Below are positions 10,852-21,627 of a stretch of DNA of 64,000 nt, in pieces. This stretch comes from Geotrypetes seraphini (taxonomy: Eukaryota; Chordata; Amphibia; Gymnophiona; Dermophiidae). Location of the stretch: contig NC_047086.1 of the NCBI RefSeq assembly GCF_902459505.1, positions 238,958,231 to 239,022,230 of the forward strand, read 5' to 3'. The notes under the pieces were generated by a model that was given only the letters and a program-made list of their open reading frames with translations, ran no database searches and had not been told where the DNA came from. Each line of letters begins with the position of its first letter. Within the stretch, counting starts at the first letter, position 1. A program made the translations under genes and the position numbers.

Positions 10852-11748
10852 TTAAAAAAAAGATAGACATCCAAAAGACAGCATACACCAGCACTTGGAC
10901 ATCATACTAGTCAAAATTCCAAGTGGGCATTCTCAAAACAGACTTCCAGACGTCTTTCTGGTCCCTTTCTCTGTGTCTACATATTAAGGGAGTGTGTTAG
11001 AGGCATGTTTTGGGCAGGCTTAGGACTTGGACGTTCTGCAGGAATAATTAAACTTTTAACTGACCAGATGACCACTGGAGGGATTAAGACATGACCCCCT
11101 CCCACCACCCAAATATGTGAACCCCCCATACTTTCCAGCCTGTCTTACAGATTTGCAGGGCTCATATACATCTCCACAGCAGAGTAGAGGGAAACTCTAA
11201 AGGTTACTGAAGTGAATGTCACATTAAAAATCCCAGGTCAGATGTCATTATAACTTGCTTAAATAGTATGGTGAGCCCTCCAAAATCTACTGTGCTTACA
11301 TAAAGATGAGACCGGCGGACATAAGGGCTATTGTGGTGGTGTACAGGTGGGTACAGTAAGTTTTGGGTGGGTTTTGGAGGGCTCACTATACACTATAAGA
11401 GGGTTATAGTGACACGTGTAGCTAGGGCTTTTTGTGTGACATTCATTACAGTACCTCTTAGAGAGCCCATCTGCTGTGCTCAGCTGTGTTAACAGTTTGC
11501 TAAGAATGCTGGCTGCTTGAACATCCAAAAAGCTTGCTTTTGTGCATTTTTCAAGTATTTATCTTTATATTTGAGAATGGCCAAAAAAGATAGATGTACT
11601 TTGAGCCAAAATGTCTCCATAAGTCATTAAAAAAAAATAGATGTCTTGCAGTTTAAAAATGAACATTTTCTCTACTGGATTTCTGGACTTCTCTCTCAAA
11701 ACATCCAAACTCAGACTTAGATATCCTATTGAAAATGCCCCTCCATGT
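10852..11748. repeat. Dispersed repeat family A, copy 1 (probable non-autonomous DNA transposon)
   Basis: Begins GGGCTCATTTTAAAAAAAAGATAGACATCC and ends near GAAAATGCCCCTCC, whose complement resembles the start, suggesting degenerate inverted ends. Shares internal blocks (GACCAGATGACCACTGGAGG, ATGACCCCCTCCCACC, GGGTTTTGGAGGGCTCAC) with copies at 12,973 and 56,005. No coding capacity. Confidence 0.6.
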
Positions 11749-11764
11749 GTTTGGGATGAAAGAT

Positions 11765-12965
11765 AAACAAAATACAGCTATCGTCAAAATCTAGGAAACA
11801 GTTTCACTTATAAATCTTTCATAAATTGTCGCTCCCTTTTGAATTCTTGATATAGTCCTGTTCTCTGCAGCTTCTTACATGCAGTTGATTTGGCGTTTAA
11901 GAATAATTCACTGCCAGAATTACTATCAGCTAGAGTTACTTCAGATCCCTTTTTATATACTGGTTACTAAAAACTAGTTACTAAAAACATGAATCAAGGG
12001 CATCTGTACACAGTTATATAGTAATATACATCAGTAACTGCTGGCGTACATTTGTAGGAATTAACTTGGCTTTGAAAATCAAGTTGTATGAATGATTATC
12101 ATTTAGAGCTGAAGATGTTATTTAAAGAAAATGAATGGGTGAATACTTAGAAATCTCTCCAGTACTCAGTAGGGTAGTTGGATACAAAGTCACAGGGCGC
12201 ATTTCTACCTACAGACCTTCAAGCTAATCCTCAAAATCTGCTTCTATGAGGTCTGCTTGTACAAAAGAAGCCATGGATGTTATACCTACTTTAACTCAGG
12301 GCAGGCTATGCCCTGAGCTCCGAAATCAAATCCTTGTATATATTCTACTTTCTCTACCCAAACCTCTCCTCCTTGTCCCCACAGCAAAATAAAGTTGCCT
12401 TGTGAAATTTGGCGGCTTTTGCAGATTAATCCACTGAGGAGATAGCACTTTTCAGGCCCATGGATTTCCTGGGGAAACTCCTTTGAAAGGAGTCCTTCCT
12501 GTGCATTAACCATAGCTTTATCTTGCTTTAAATTTCTGAAACTCACTTAGCACTCTCTCTCCTCACCTTCAAATCTGGCTGCTGGGCATTCTCAGCTCAA
12601 TTTTTTTGGCCTGCCTCCACTGAATTACATATTGTACACTGTAAATCTTTTATGCACCATTTTTCTTCTGTATAATTTATGGCTTTCTGTATCTCCTTAT
12701 AGAGAGCCAGCTGTGTACTGAGTATGCTTTGCAAACAATAAATACTGTGAATACTACCTGTAAAGACAAATTTATTAATTTTGAATTCTGAAAGAATGAC
12801 AATAATAAGAGGCTGGAAAAAATTCAGCTAAGCAGCACTGGTTAGTAATTGTGTGCCAATCTCTCTCTGATACCAACCCCTTCATTCATGTGCCAAAAGT
12901 TAGACACCAATTCTGTACTCAGGTGGCAGTTAGGCACAAAAACAATGGCAAAACAGCACTTAGGT
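11765..12965. other. Intergenic stretch without recognised gene
   Basis: Unique-looking sequence. AATAAA motifs occur at 12,388 and 12,739, but no coding exon or clear repeat boundary is visible. Confidence 0.4.
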
Positions 12966-12972
12966 GTTTATA

Positions 12973-13850
12973 GGGCTCATTTTAAAAAAATGTGGCATAG
13001 AGGGGCAGATGGATGGATTGTTGTTTTCTCACCAAACTCTTCCAGTTTGCTATTTTCGAAACCCTGTTCTAATATAGACGGATTTCTATGGTGGTGCTCT
13101 GCAGTGCATTTGTATCTCAAGGGGGTGTTAGAGGCATGGTTTGGATGGGATTAGGGCAGGCTTATGATTAAGATGTTTTCCTGCATTAATCAAGCATTTT
13201 AGAAAATGTCCAGGACACAATTTGGATATTTTGGGCTAGACCTGTTTTAACAACAACATACCAAAAAGGTGCCCAACCTGACCAGATAACCACAGGAGAG
13301 AAGGCATGACCCCCTACGATGCCCCAATGGTTTGATCCCCTCCCACCCCCTTCAAAATGTGAATGAAACAGTACATACCTGCCTGTATGATAACTTCAGA
13401 TGTTATGGCCAGTCCTAGTAGAACAGCAAGCAGGTTCCTGGAGTAGACTAGTGGATGGTGTAGTCAACCATAGAGATGGGGATTCAGGCCTTTACCCCAT
13501 TCTAACTGCTACACTTTTGATGAGCCTTCCAAAACCCACCCTAATCCCATTTTACCTACATACAGGTGACACCTGCAGGCATAAGGGCTATTGATGTTGT
13601 GTACAGTTGGATCCAATAGATTTTGGAGGGCTCACTTTACACTATAAGGGGGTTATGGTGAGATGTATACCTGTGCTTTTTATTTGAAGTTTACTGCAGT
13701 GCCCCCTAAGGTGCCCCACTGTTCTGCTAAGATGTCTGTGTAGCCAGTCTACGAAAAATGCTGGCCCCTTACTATGTACGTTCCATTATCTTGTTCTGCG
13801 CGTTTTTCATTTGGACGTTTGTTTTCAAAAATGGTCAAAAAAGATAGACG
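12973..13850. repeat. Dispersed repeat family A, copy 2
   Basis: Starts GGGCTCATTTTAAAAAAATG and ends near GGTCAAAAAAGATAGACGC. It shares AAGGGCTATTG, TTTTGGAGGGCTCACTTTACACTATAAG and the ATGACCCCCTACG block with copy 1, in the same order, and is diverged by many point changes and small indels. Confidence 0.6.
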
Positions 13851-13902
13851 CAGTAAGAGCAAACACATCAATTTATTTATAAAATGTATATACCATCTAA
13901 AC

Positions 13903-14223
13903 CAGTGTCCCACAAACTTTCTGAAGCTGTGGCACACTAAACTCAGTGCCGCTGCTGGAGGGCATCCATAAATGCACAGATGTCAATGCGATGACATCAC
14001 GTGCATGTGTGATGTCATCATGCCAAGATCCGTGCATGCGCAGAGCCTTCTATTACTACGCTAGTGGTGGTGGTGGTGGTGATGGTGCTGGAGAGGAGAG
14101 GTACAGAGAGGAGGAGAGACACTGGCTGACTGCCTAGAGGATGTGCTTCTCGCCATGCCATCCTTGCCTGTGTCTCATGGCACACCCAGAATCTCACCAT
14201 GGCACAGAGTTTGTGAAACACTG
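13903..14223. mobile_element. hAT-type MITE with perfect 8-bp target duplication
   Basis: Inverted ends CAGTGTCCCACAAACTTTCT and the complement of CAGTGTTTCACAAACTCTGT. Flanked on both sides by ATCTAAAC (13,895-13,902 and 14,224-14,231). The end sequence is of the Charlie/hAT kind. It contains a (GGT)n tract at 14,063-14,080. It sits inside the 3' tail of an L2-like LINE. A sister copy is at 31,796. Confidence 0.85.
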
Positions 14224-14231
14224 ATCTAAAC

Positions 14232-14739
14232 TCTAGACAGTTTACAGTTAAAAAATTCATAATACATAAGACACAGAAATCTTGGCCAGCTCCTTCCACT
14301 GCTGCTCCTCTGGCTGTTTCCCCTGCTCCTCTGGCTGTTGTTCCAAATTCTGCATTTTATGCTTGGGATAGCCATGCCCGATGCACCTGGAGCAGGGGAG
14401 GGAACCTGGCTCTCTAATACTGTTTTCTAAGGGACTGTCTTAAAATAACAGGCTTCTCTTTAAAAGCAGTAAACTTTGTTGGCTCAGAAATAAACCTCTC
14501 CCAAGGTGTCCTTTGTGTGTGGCTAGGTGACCAGTCCCTGACTTGCTCAGCTTCACTGCCTGGGGAGTAGCCAGCTGACCCCTGACTTTGGCTAAGGGAA
14601 TGTAAGTTCCTGATGCTGCATTCTCTTGGGAGTAAGCCAGCGCTGGTGCTGGGTTGGTCACAGGGTGAAGAACTTATGTGCACGATGGAAGAGTGGGACT
14701 TGGGTGTGATTGCATGTGAAGATCTTAAGGTGGCCAAAC
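14232..14739. other. Stretch without recognised gene
   Basis: The remaining L2 3' tail to about 14,280, then CT-rich sequence with no family resemblance I can name. Confidence 0.35.
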
Positions 14740-15345
14740 AGGTTAAAAAGGTGACAGCGGAAGCTAGGATGCTAGGTTGAATAAGGAGAGGTATGGCCAG
14801 TAGGAAAAAGGAGGTACTGATGCCTCTGTATAAGACTCTGGAGAGACTACATTTAGAATACTGTGTACAAATCTGGAGGCCGCACCTTCAAAAAGATATA
14901 AAAATTATGGAGTCGGTCCAGAGGAAGGCTACTAAAATGGTGTGTGGTCTTCGTGATAAGGCGTATGAGGACAGACTTAAAGATCTCAATCTGTATACTT
15001 TGGAGGAAAGGCAGGAGAGGGGAGATATGATAGAGACTTTCAAATACCTACGTAATGTAAATGTGCATGAGTTGAGTCTCTTTCATTTGAGAGGAAACTG
15101 CAATGAGAGGGCATAGGATGAAGTTAAGAGGTGATAGGCCCCGGAAATACTTTTTTACAGAAGGGGTGGTAGATGCATGGAATAGTTTCCCGGAAAAAGT
15201 GGTGGAGACAGAGACTGTGTCTGAATTCAAAAGGGCCTGGGATAGGCACGTGGGATCTCTCAGAGAGAGAAAGAGATAATGGTTATTGTGGATGGGCAGA
15301 CTAGATGGTCCATTTGGCCTTTATCTGCCGTCATGTGTCTCTGTT
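14740..15345 (+). mobile_element. CR1-like LINE 3' fragment
   Basis: A 107-codon frame (14,793-15,116) encodes the C-terminal third of CR1 ORF2: MPLYKTLERLHLEYCVQIW, LQKDIKIMESVQRKATKMV, YEDRLKDLNLYTLEERQERG. A shifted frame then gives YFFTEGVVDAW and FKRAWDR. The 3' UTR has GGATGGGCAGACTAGATGG and a TCTGTTTCTAT terminus. It abuts, tail to tail, a minus-strand CR1. Confidence 0.8.
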
Positions 15346-15960
15346 TCTATTATCTCTTTCTCTCTCTGAGAGATCCTACGTATCTTGAATTCAGGCCCAG
15401 TCTCTGTCTCCACCACCTCTTCTAGGAGACTGTTCTATGCATCTAGTGAATCCATGATGCCTCTGGTCCTGTAATCCACAGGATTCCAGAAACTTCACCA
15501 TTCACTGTTTTAAAAGTGTTTCCATTAATTTGCTTACCACAGAAGTCAGACTTACTGGCCTGTAATTCCCTACTTCTTCCTTACTTCCACTTTTGTGGAG
15601 AGGGACCACATCCACCCTTCTCCGGTCCTGTGGTACCACTCTTGACTCTAGAGACTTGTTGAAAAGGTCAGTCAGCGGAGCTACCAGATCTTCCCTAAGT
15701 TCCTTCAGCACCTTAGGATGTACACCATCCTGCCCCATTGCTTTGTCTTCCTTTACTTTAGCTAGCTCCTCACGAACACAACCCTCTGAAAATCGATCAG
15801 GGTCTATTACTCCTCCATCCCTATTCACATTTGTCTTTGGCGGTCCTGCTCCGGCGCTTCAGCCGTGAACACAAAACATAAATATTTGTTAAGCAATTTG
15901 GCCTTTTCTTTATCAGCTTCTACATATTCCTCCCCTTCACCTTTGAATCTCACAAAGCCA
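15346..15960 (-). mobile_element. CR1-like LINE fragment, internally deleted
   Basis: The minus-strand frame 15,502-15,828 encodes the start of the CR1 reverse transcriptase (EDKAMGQDGVHPKVLKELRE, GNYRPVSLTSVVSKLMETLL). Its sequence then jumps to a CR1 3'-end segment at 15,346-15,450 (VVETETGPEF), so most of the RT is missing. Its 3' end directly meets the plus-strand CR1 3' end at ~15,345. Confidence 0.7.
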
Positions 15961-15999
15961 CATACATACAAAACAATCATAGCAGAGTGTGACAGAGGC

Positions 16000-16479
16000 A
16001 CACGTAAGCCCAGTAGGTAACAGGTGTTTGTCCCTTTAAGGCTCCTCTCTTTCCCTATGAATCAGGCTGTCCTTGCCTGTTATTCCTCTCAGACAGGCAA
16101 CATAACAGAGCCCAGTTTTCCTGAGATGGAGGGCAGGATGTACTGGGAGCCCACAACAGAGCCTGTTGCTGAGTTTGTTAGTAATCCTACTGAAAAAATG
16201 GAGTTTTATTAAAGGTACATTTGAGGGGAATCTTTGGAAGCTGTTGTGAGCTCTGCCCTGTTGGCTAATGTAAGAGATGAGAATAATTTTACAGTGATAA
16301 GACTCTTAATTTTTCACTGGCCGTCCAAATGGTAGATTAAATTTAATGTGAACAAATGCAAAGTGATGCACACTGAGAATAATTATATCTAATTGTTTAT
16401 GTAATGACTGATCCCAAACCTTACTGTAAGCCACAATGATTCCTTGTTGAAAATTGTGGGATATAAGAAATGGTATGGT
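16000..16479. other. Stretch without recognised gene
   Basis: Mixed sequence. A short segment around 16,390-16,460 resembles an L2 3' UTR. A 62-codon frame at 16,024-16,212 shows no homology I can name and is probably chance. Confidence 0.35.
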
Positions 16480-17035
16480 ATAGTAGGGTCCATCTTGAGG
16501 GTCAGCACCCAAGAAAAAGATCTGGGTGTCATTGTAGACGGTATACTGAAACCTTCCACCCAGTGGCATAGCAAGGGTGAGAGGTACCCAGGGTGGTGGC
16601 AACCCTCCCCCACCCTCATCTCCGCCTCCTCCACGCCTTTCCCGACCCACCAGCTGCATGTGCACCCCCACTCCTTCCTGACTCCCCAACATGCGCGTGC
16701 CTCCCATTCCCCTGCGCGAGCAACAACTTCAATGTACTCCTCGCGACCGCGTCAGTTCTCCCTCTGACATCACTTGCTATGCGCGGCCCTTGGAAGTGAC
16801 GTCAGCAGGAGCCAACGCGATCACGAGGAGCATGTTGAAGTTGTTTGCGAACAACTAGAGGGATGGGGAAAGGGAAGGGGCGCGCATGTGGCTAGAGAGG
16901 AGTGGGAAGAGGTGGGGGCGGAGAGGAGGAGGGGTAGCAGAGCCCAGGGCGGACTGCCCCACCCCCGCCTCCCCCTCAGTACTCCACTGCTTCCACCCAA
17001 GGTGTGGTAGCGGCCAAATAAGGAAATATAAAGCA
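16480..17035 (+). mobile_element. CR1-like LINE fragment split by a hAT MITE
   Basis: Flanking the MITE, the + strand reads STQEKDLGVIVDGILKPST, the CR1 block that follows the YADD region, and resumes with sequence continuing the same LINE after 16,990. Small fragment. Confidence 0.6.
16561..16989. mobile_element. hAT-type MITE with perfect 8-bp target duplication
   Basis: Starts CAGTGGCATAGCAAGGGT. The right end, CCACTG, is the complement of the first bases. Target duplication CTTCCACC at 16,553-16,560 and 16,990-16,997. The family recurs at 21,628, 32,860 and 41,522. Interior pyrimidine- and GC-rich, no transposase. Confidence 0.8.
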
Positions 17036-17334
17036 CTGTAGAGAGGCTAATCCAGTTCTGAGTTTCTGCTATTGCATGGTTTTGATATGTACCCTAGGAA
17101 CCACAAAATCAAGAAAGTATCAGCCTCTTTGGGGTGAGCTGGGCAAGTTGGTGTCAGTACAGCATAACACCTTGCAAAAAGCAGACCACAATATACGTCC
17201 AGACCACCAATAAAAACTGATCCTACTTTTAGCATTATAATATTTATTTTTTACATATCATGAGAAAAAGCTTTTAATTCAAGTTTCATTAGGTTTTATG
17301 GCTCTTTACTATCTTATCAACTAATTCTTCTATA

Positions 17335-17474
17335 ATTTATTTTATTTATTTATTCAATTTTCTATACCGTTCTCCCAGGAGAGTTCAGAACGGTTTACAT
17401 GAGTTTATTCAGGTACTCAAGCATTTTTCCCTGTCTGTCCCGGTGGGCTCACAATCTATCTAATGTACCTGGTT
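17335..17474 (-). mobile_element. tRNA-derived SINE, 3' part, forming the vanin 3' UTR
   Basis: Matches the body and tail of the fuller SINE at 59,149-59,373: GTACATTAGATAGATTGTGAGCCC, GGGACAGACAGGG and TACCTGAATAAACTCATG, then a tail rich in AATAAA units. It is 5'-truncated and lies in the same sense as the vanin gene, starting about 6 bases after the vanin stop codon. It therefore probably supplies the 3' UTR and the polyadenylation signal (AATAAA on the minus strand at 17,404-17,409 and a cluster at 17,337-17,355). Confidence 0.75.
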
Positions 17475-17480
17475 AACAGT

Positions 17481-17615
17481 TCAGTTCTGTTGTTGAGACA
17501 AAGTAGGAAATTGTTTAACTGAGTCTTTTTCGTACCATCTTCCATAAAGTGTCGCTGTTAGAAGTGATTTGGAGGATACTCTGCTCTGACTTATCAAACG
17601 TCCATCCTTCAGCAC
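17481..17615 (-). CDS. VNN1: Vanin (pantetheinase) terminal coding exon
   Basis: Acceptor TTCCTATTAG precedes the exon, which starts in phase 0 and encodes VLKDGRLISQSRVSSKSLL, then TATLYGRWYEKD and a short tail ending in TGA at 17,481-17,483. It aligns with the end of human VNN1 (VSTDGRLFSLK... TVTLFGRLYEKDW). In mammalian VNN1 a hydrophobic GPI-attachment tail follows this block. Here only about 15 mostly polar residues follow YEKD, so the protein may be secreted rather than anchored, or an alternative last exon may exist. A SINE fragment begins within about 6 bases of the stop. The gene is convergent with TAAR5, 6.8 kb away. Confidence 0.85.
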   Translation of the reverse strand: MLKDGRLISQSRVSSKSLLTATLYGRWYEKDSVKQFPTLSQQQN

Positions 17616-17769
17616 CTAATAGGAAACAAACCATAAATAAACCTAAGATTTACAACTTTGACTTTGGGAGGGACAATTGTAAATTCTACAGTTAGTTTCT
17701 ACTTCAGAAATTTAAAACTGGGTTGAAGATTCCTTTTTTTTTAAGCTGGCTTTTGGGGCTGAGGATTTA

Positions 17770-18139
17770 GGCCTGGATTCTATAAATGGTGCTGTTGTCG
17801 GCGGCCGCCTTAAAAGTGGCTGCTGATTGCGTGTCAGTCATGTGACAGTGTCGTTTATAGAATTGCAGGCTCGGAAAAGGTAGGCATTGGAAATATAGGC
17901 CAGGGTTTTCAAGGCCTACATTTCCGGCGCCTAAATCATGCCTACGAAGGCACTTTATGATGCCTACTTCTAGCTAATACAGTGGCATTAGGTGTCATAA
18001 AGTGCCTCCGTAGGTGCAATTCCAGTGCTATCTTTTTTTAGGAGCTGGTAGGCACCTTGAATTTTGTTTTAAGGCTACTTTTAAATGGTGTTTTGCACTT
18101 AACTTAGGCGCTGGTAGGGCTATTTACAGAATATGGGCC
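17770..18139. mobile_element. MITE with TA flanks
   Basis: Inverted ends GGCCTGGATTCTATAAATGG and the complement of GGCCCATATTCTGTAAATAG, with TA on each side. The interior has TTTATAGAATTG and GCACTTTATGATGCC / GTGTCATAAAGTGCC inverted pairs. No coding capacity. Class uncertain (TA target suggests mariner-like). Confidence 0.6.
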
Positions 18140-18639
18140 TAAACATTTTAATGTGGACAGGAACCTGCATCTCAACTACATGAGTATGTTTAATGTATTT
18201 TAATTAGTTTAACTTGGGAGGGAGGGGGGAATGAGACGCAATGATCTGATAGGGTGGGACAATCGCTTTCTTATCAAAACATTGCAATTCTTGGCTGAAA
18301 ATTGAGACTTTAGTCTATAAACTAGATAAGGTAGTATAGGAAGTTTTAATAAACTACACATGTTGATTGTCTTTGCCACTGTTATAGATTATCTGTTACA
18401 GATTATAAGTAACTTTGAATTTCATTAAGTGCTGCTGATTCACAGCAACATACAGTAAGTACTTAAATTGGCTGAGTTATATTGAGTGGATTTATACTAC
18501 ACAAAAATCTAAACGGTCTATTTGGCCTTCTGGATTTATCCAGCCCCAGCCTTGGTCCCAATAATCATTATGTGTGTTTGTGTACCCGATTCCCACTCTA
18601 TGGAGCAAACAAATTCCCATGCATTGCCCATTTCAGAAG

Positions 18640-20088
18640 AGACATAATAATAACTTTATTTTTCTATACCGCCATAGTCAGGCGACTTCTAGGCGGTTTA
18701 CATTGTAAGAAGGCTGGACATTCAGCGAATAACAAAGGTCTTAATACAATACAATACAATAAATCCACATACAATACAATACAGTGAGACTAAAATACAA
18801 AACCATACAATAAGTCTAAATACAATACCATACAAAGAGTCTAAATGCAATACAATAGTCTAAATGGGAAACTTACATATTAATTGGTGATCTAAGGGTA
18901 ATGAGAGTCTGAAAGATTTAGAACATCCATGAGAGGAGTCCTAGAGGGGGAGGGGACCGTTTTAGTCAATGAATTTTGCGAATAGGGCGGTTTTGATTGA
19001 TTTGCGGAATGCATTATAAGTCACATTGGGTTTGTTTATGTGGTTTTTCAGCCAGATTTGCTGTCTGTTCGCTTGGAACTTAAAGGTTCTGTCCAAGAAG
19101 GATTTGTATCTGCAGCCTGTAATCTTTGGGTATGCAAAGATATTTTTGTTTCTGGTCGTTCTTGTGGGGTTGTGTAGGATGAAGTGAGTTTGTAGGTATG
19201 AAGGTGCTAGTCCCCAGGCTTGTTTGAAACAGGTGCAAGCAAATTTGAATAGAATTCGCGCTTCTATTGGAAGCCAATGCAGCTTTTTATAGTAGGGGCT
19301 GATGTGGTCGTTTTTTCTTAGTCCGAAAATTAAGCGAACGGCGGTGTTTTGTATTAATCTCAGTTTTTTTATTGTCTTTTGTGGGATGCCCAGGTAGATG
19401 ATGTTGCAGTAGTCAAGAAGGGATAGGATCAGTGCCTGTACCAGCAACCTGAATGATGACGGGTCAAAGTATTTTTTTATGGTTCTTAGTTTCCATAGCG
19501 TGTAAAAGCATTTTTTCACTAGTGAGTTTGTGTGGTCAGTCATAGTTAGGTGAGTGTCTAGAGTGATACCCAGTATTTTTATGTTTTTGGAAATTGGGTA
19601 TTCGTGGCTGTTTATTTTTATCGATGTTCTCGTAATTTTGTCATTAGGACTAGCCAGAAAGACTTTTGTTTTCTCTGCGTTTAGTTTTAGTTTGAAATTA
19701 GTGGTCCATTTATCGATTTCGGTCATTGTGTTTGAGAGGTTATCTACAATGTCTTTTGTGATGTCGTTTAAGGATATAAGGATGGATATGTCGTCCGCGT
19801 ATATGTAGTGTATTAAGTTTAGTTTTTGTAGTAGGTGACCTAAGGAGGCGATATAGATATTGAAAAGAGTGGGTGATAGGGGGGAACCTTGAGGCACGCC
19901 TGATGGGTTTTTCCATGGTTTGGAGTAGTTTCCATTGCTGATTACTCGGTAGGATCTGTTTGTTAGGAACTCTTGGAACCATTTCTTTGCCTTTCCCGAA
20001 ATTCCCATTGCTTCAAGGCACAGTAGCATGATTTCATGGTCTACCAGGTCGAACGCGCTGCTGAGATCTAATTGTAGGATCAGTGCGC
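18640..20088 (-). mobile_element. L2-like LINE, 5'-truncated, long open frame
   Basis: A 355-codon minus-strand frame (18,962-20,029) covers the second half of an L2-type reverse transcriptase: GVPQGSPLSPTLFNIYIASL, YIYADDISILI (intact YADD), FKLKLNAEKTKVFLASP, DYCNIIYLGIPQKTIKKL, then the C-terminal HWLPIEARILFKFACTCFK region. The 3' UTR has an (AATAC)n-like tract (18,741-18,850) and ends at the CTATACCGCC...GCGGTTTACAT stem near 18,640. Few disablements, so it is comparatively young. It lies in a vanin intron, same sense as the gene. An interleaved inverted repeat abuts its 5' side. Confidence 0.85.
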
Positions 20089-20666
20089 TATGATCATCGT
20101 GTACAAAAAGGGTTTGTAAAAGTGCTTGCTTTGGAAGAACTCTAAAGGATGATTAAGGGACACCATACTCTTAATCAATCAGTGTTTCCCCCCCCCAAGC
20201 ACTTATTTGTGTAAGATGGTATTCAGAACCTAGACATGCAAGTGTTAAGACATAGATGTGTATGTGTGCCATTTTGAAAACCTACATGTCTAAATGTTCT
20301 CAGGAACAGAACCTATAATCAAACTCCCATGTATTGTCTATTTCAGAAGAAAAATACATGTCAATCAGTGTTCCCCCCAAAAAAAAAATAAATTGGGGGG
20401 GATGACACTGATTGATTAAGAGGATGGCTTCACTTAATCATCCTTTAGAGTTCTCCCAAAGCAAGCACTTTTACAACCCCTTTTTGTATACGGTGATCAT
20501 AGACATGTATTTTTCTTCTGAAATGGACAATACATGGGAATTTGATTATAGGTTCTGTACCTGAGAACATTTAGACATGTAGGTTTTCAAAATGGCACAC
20601 ATACACATCTATGTCTCAGCACTTATATGTCTAGGTTCTGAATACCAACTTACACAAATAAGTGCT
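20089..20666. repeat. Interleaved inverted repeats (A-B-A'-B')
   Basis: Segment A (about 20,089-20,196, starting TATGATCATCGTGTACAAAA) is inverted as A' at about 20,393-20,501. Segment B (20,197-20,363, starting AAGCACTTATTTGTGTAAG) is inverted as B' at 20,502-20,666. Both junctions, A/B and A'/B', are flush. The centre carries a C-run and a G-run (TCCCCCC ... GGGGGGG). The order is interleaved, not a simple hairpin. No coding potential. Confidence 0.85.
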
Positions 20667-20734
20667 GATATCTAGATGTATATATTCCAGAGTTTGTTTT
20701 AGATGCTGACATAAGTTAAATGGTTGCTCCTGCT

Positions 20735-21100
20735 TAGGGTTACCTGAACATGTCCTCTTTTTAGAGGACAGTTTGGGTGCCTGGATAGGCTTTTCAAAAC
20801 CCGGTAGTTTGTCCGGGTTTTAGAAAGCCCCAACCTCAGGCCACATCTGGAGGGCCTCTGAGCATGAACAAATGATGTCACATGCATCTGTGCATGCTTG
20901 GAGGCCCTCCAGATACGGCTCGGAGGTTAGAGAGGAAAGATGAGGATTTGGAAGGGGGGGGGGAGGCGGAATGAGACAGGCTAGAGGCGGAACAGGACAG
21001 GGCCGGAGGTGGGACAAGATGGTGATGGAGGTGGAACAAGGCGGGGCTGGGGGCGGGGCCATGTGCCTGGGTTTCTATGCCAGAAAATCTGGTAACCCTA
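20735..21100. mobile_element. hAT-type MITE with perfect 8-bp target duplication
   Basis: Ends TAGGGTTACC and GGTAACCCTA. Target duplication CTCCTGCT at 20,727-20,734 and 21,101-21,108. Contains inverted CTGGAGGGCCTC / GAGGCCCTCCAG and purine-rich blocks. A sister element is at 24,807. Confidence 0.85.
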
Positions 21101-21302
21101 CTCCTGCTGCATTTAGTTGGTAAATACACATGCATTCTTGCATGTTATTTAGAAAAGGCTTTATGTCATTGAATATCCATCCCTCTATAACACATTATGC
21201 TGAGTAGAGGTATAACAATCTATTTAAGCCTTTTTTGATCAACTTATATAACCAGTAGCTTAAATTTTGGTGTGAAAAAGTCAGTTGGTATCAGTTACCT
21301 AC

Positions 21303-21473
21303 CTTAAAGATTTCAGGTGCCAGATGAACCCCACTGCACAAAACTTCTGGGAAAACATAATTTGTGTCAAATGTTCCACTGAGGGAAAACTCTTTAAACA
21401 AGGTTGAACTAGTTTCCACTGGCCTTCCACACGTAGTCATATTTGTGGTTTTGCATTTCACCAATGTGCAAAT
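21303..21473 (-). CDS. VNN1: Vanin internal exon (57 codons)
   Basis: Acceptor TTGTATATAG and donor AAG|GTAGGT bound a 171-bp exon, phase 0 at both ends. It encodes [16 protein letters not shown], then [19 protein letters not shown] and LAPEIFK, matching human VNN1 ICTLLKCKTTNLNTCG...FSLSGTFGTQYVFPEV. This is part of the C-terminal base domain that packs on the nitrilase domain. NMT is a possible glycosylation sequon. The cysteines in CTLVKCK and TTCG are conserved and are probably disulfide-bonded in the secreted protein. Confidence 0.92.
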
Positions 21474-21627
21474 CTATATACAACAAAATGCATTTACAAA
21501 AAAAATGTTAGTAACACAACAGGTTTTTCAGCTGGAAAACCTGGCCCTACATTAACTGTCTTCAGTATTTTAAGAGTGACACTAGTTGATGGATGTTTCA
21601 CCCAGTACCAATAGTTATGAGTAGGTG

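Noticed and set aside
12280-12780. Possible solo long terminal repeat (internal AATAAA, CT-rich)
   Set aside because: No TG...CA ends with flanking duplication found; left unassigned.
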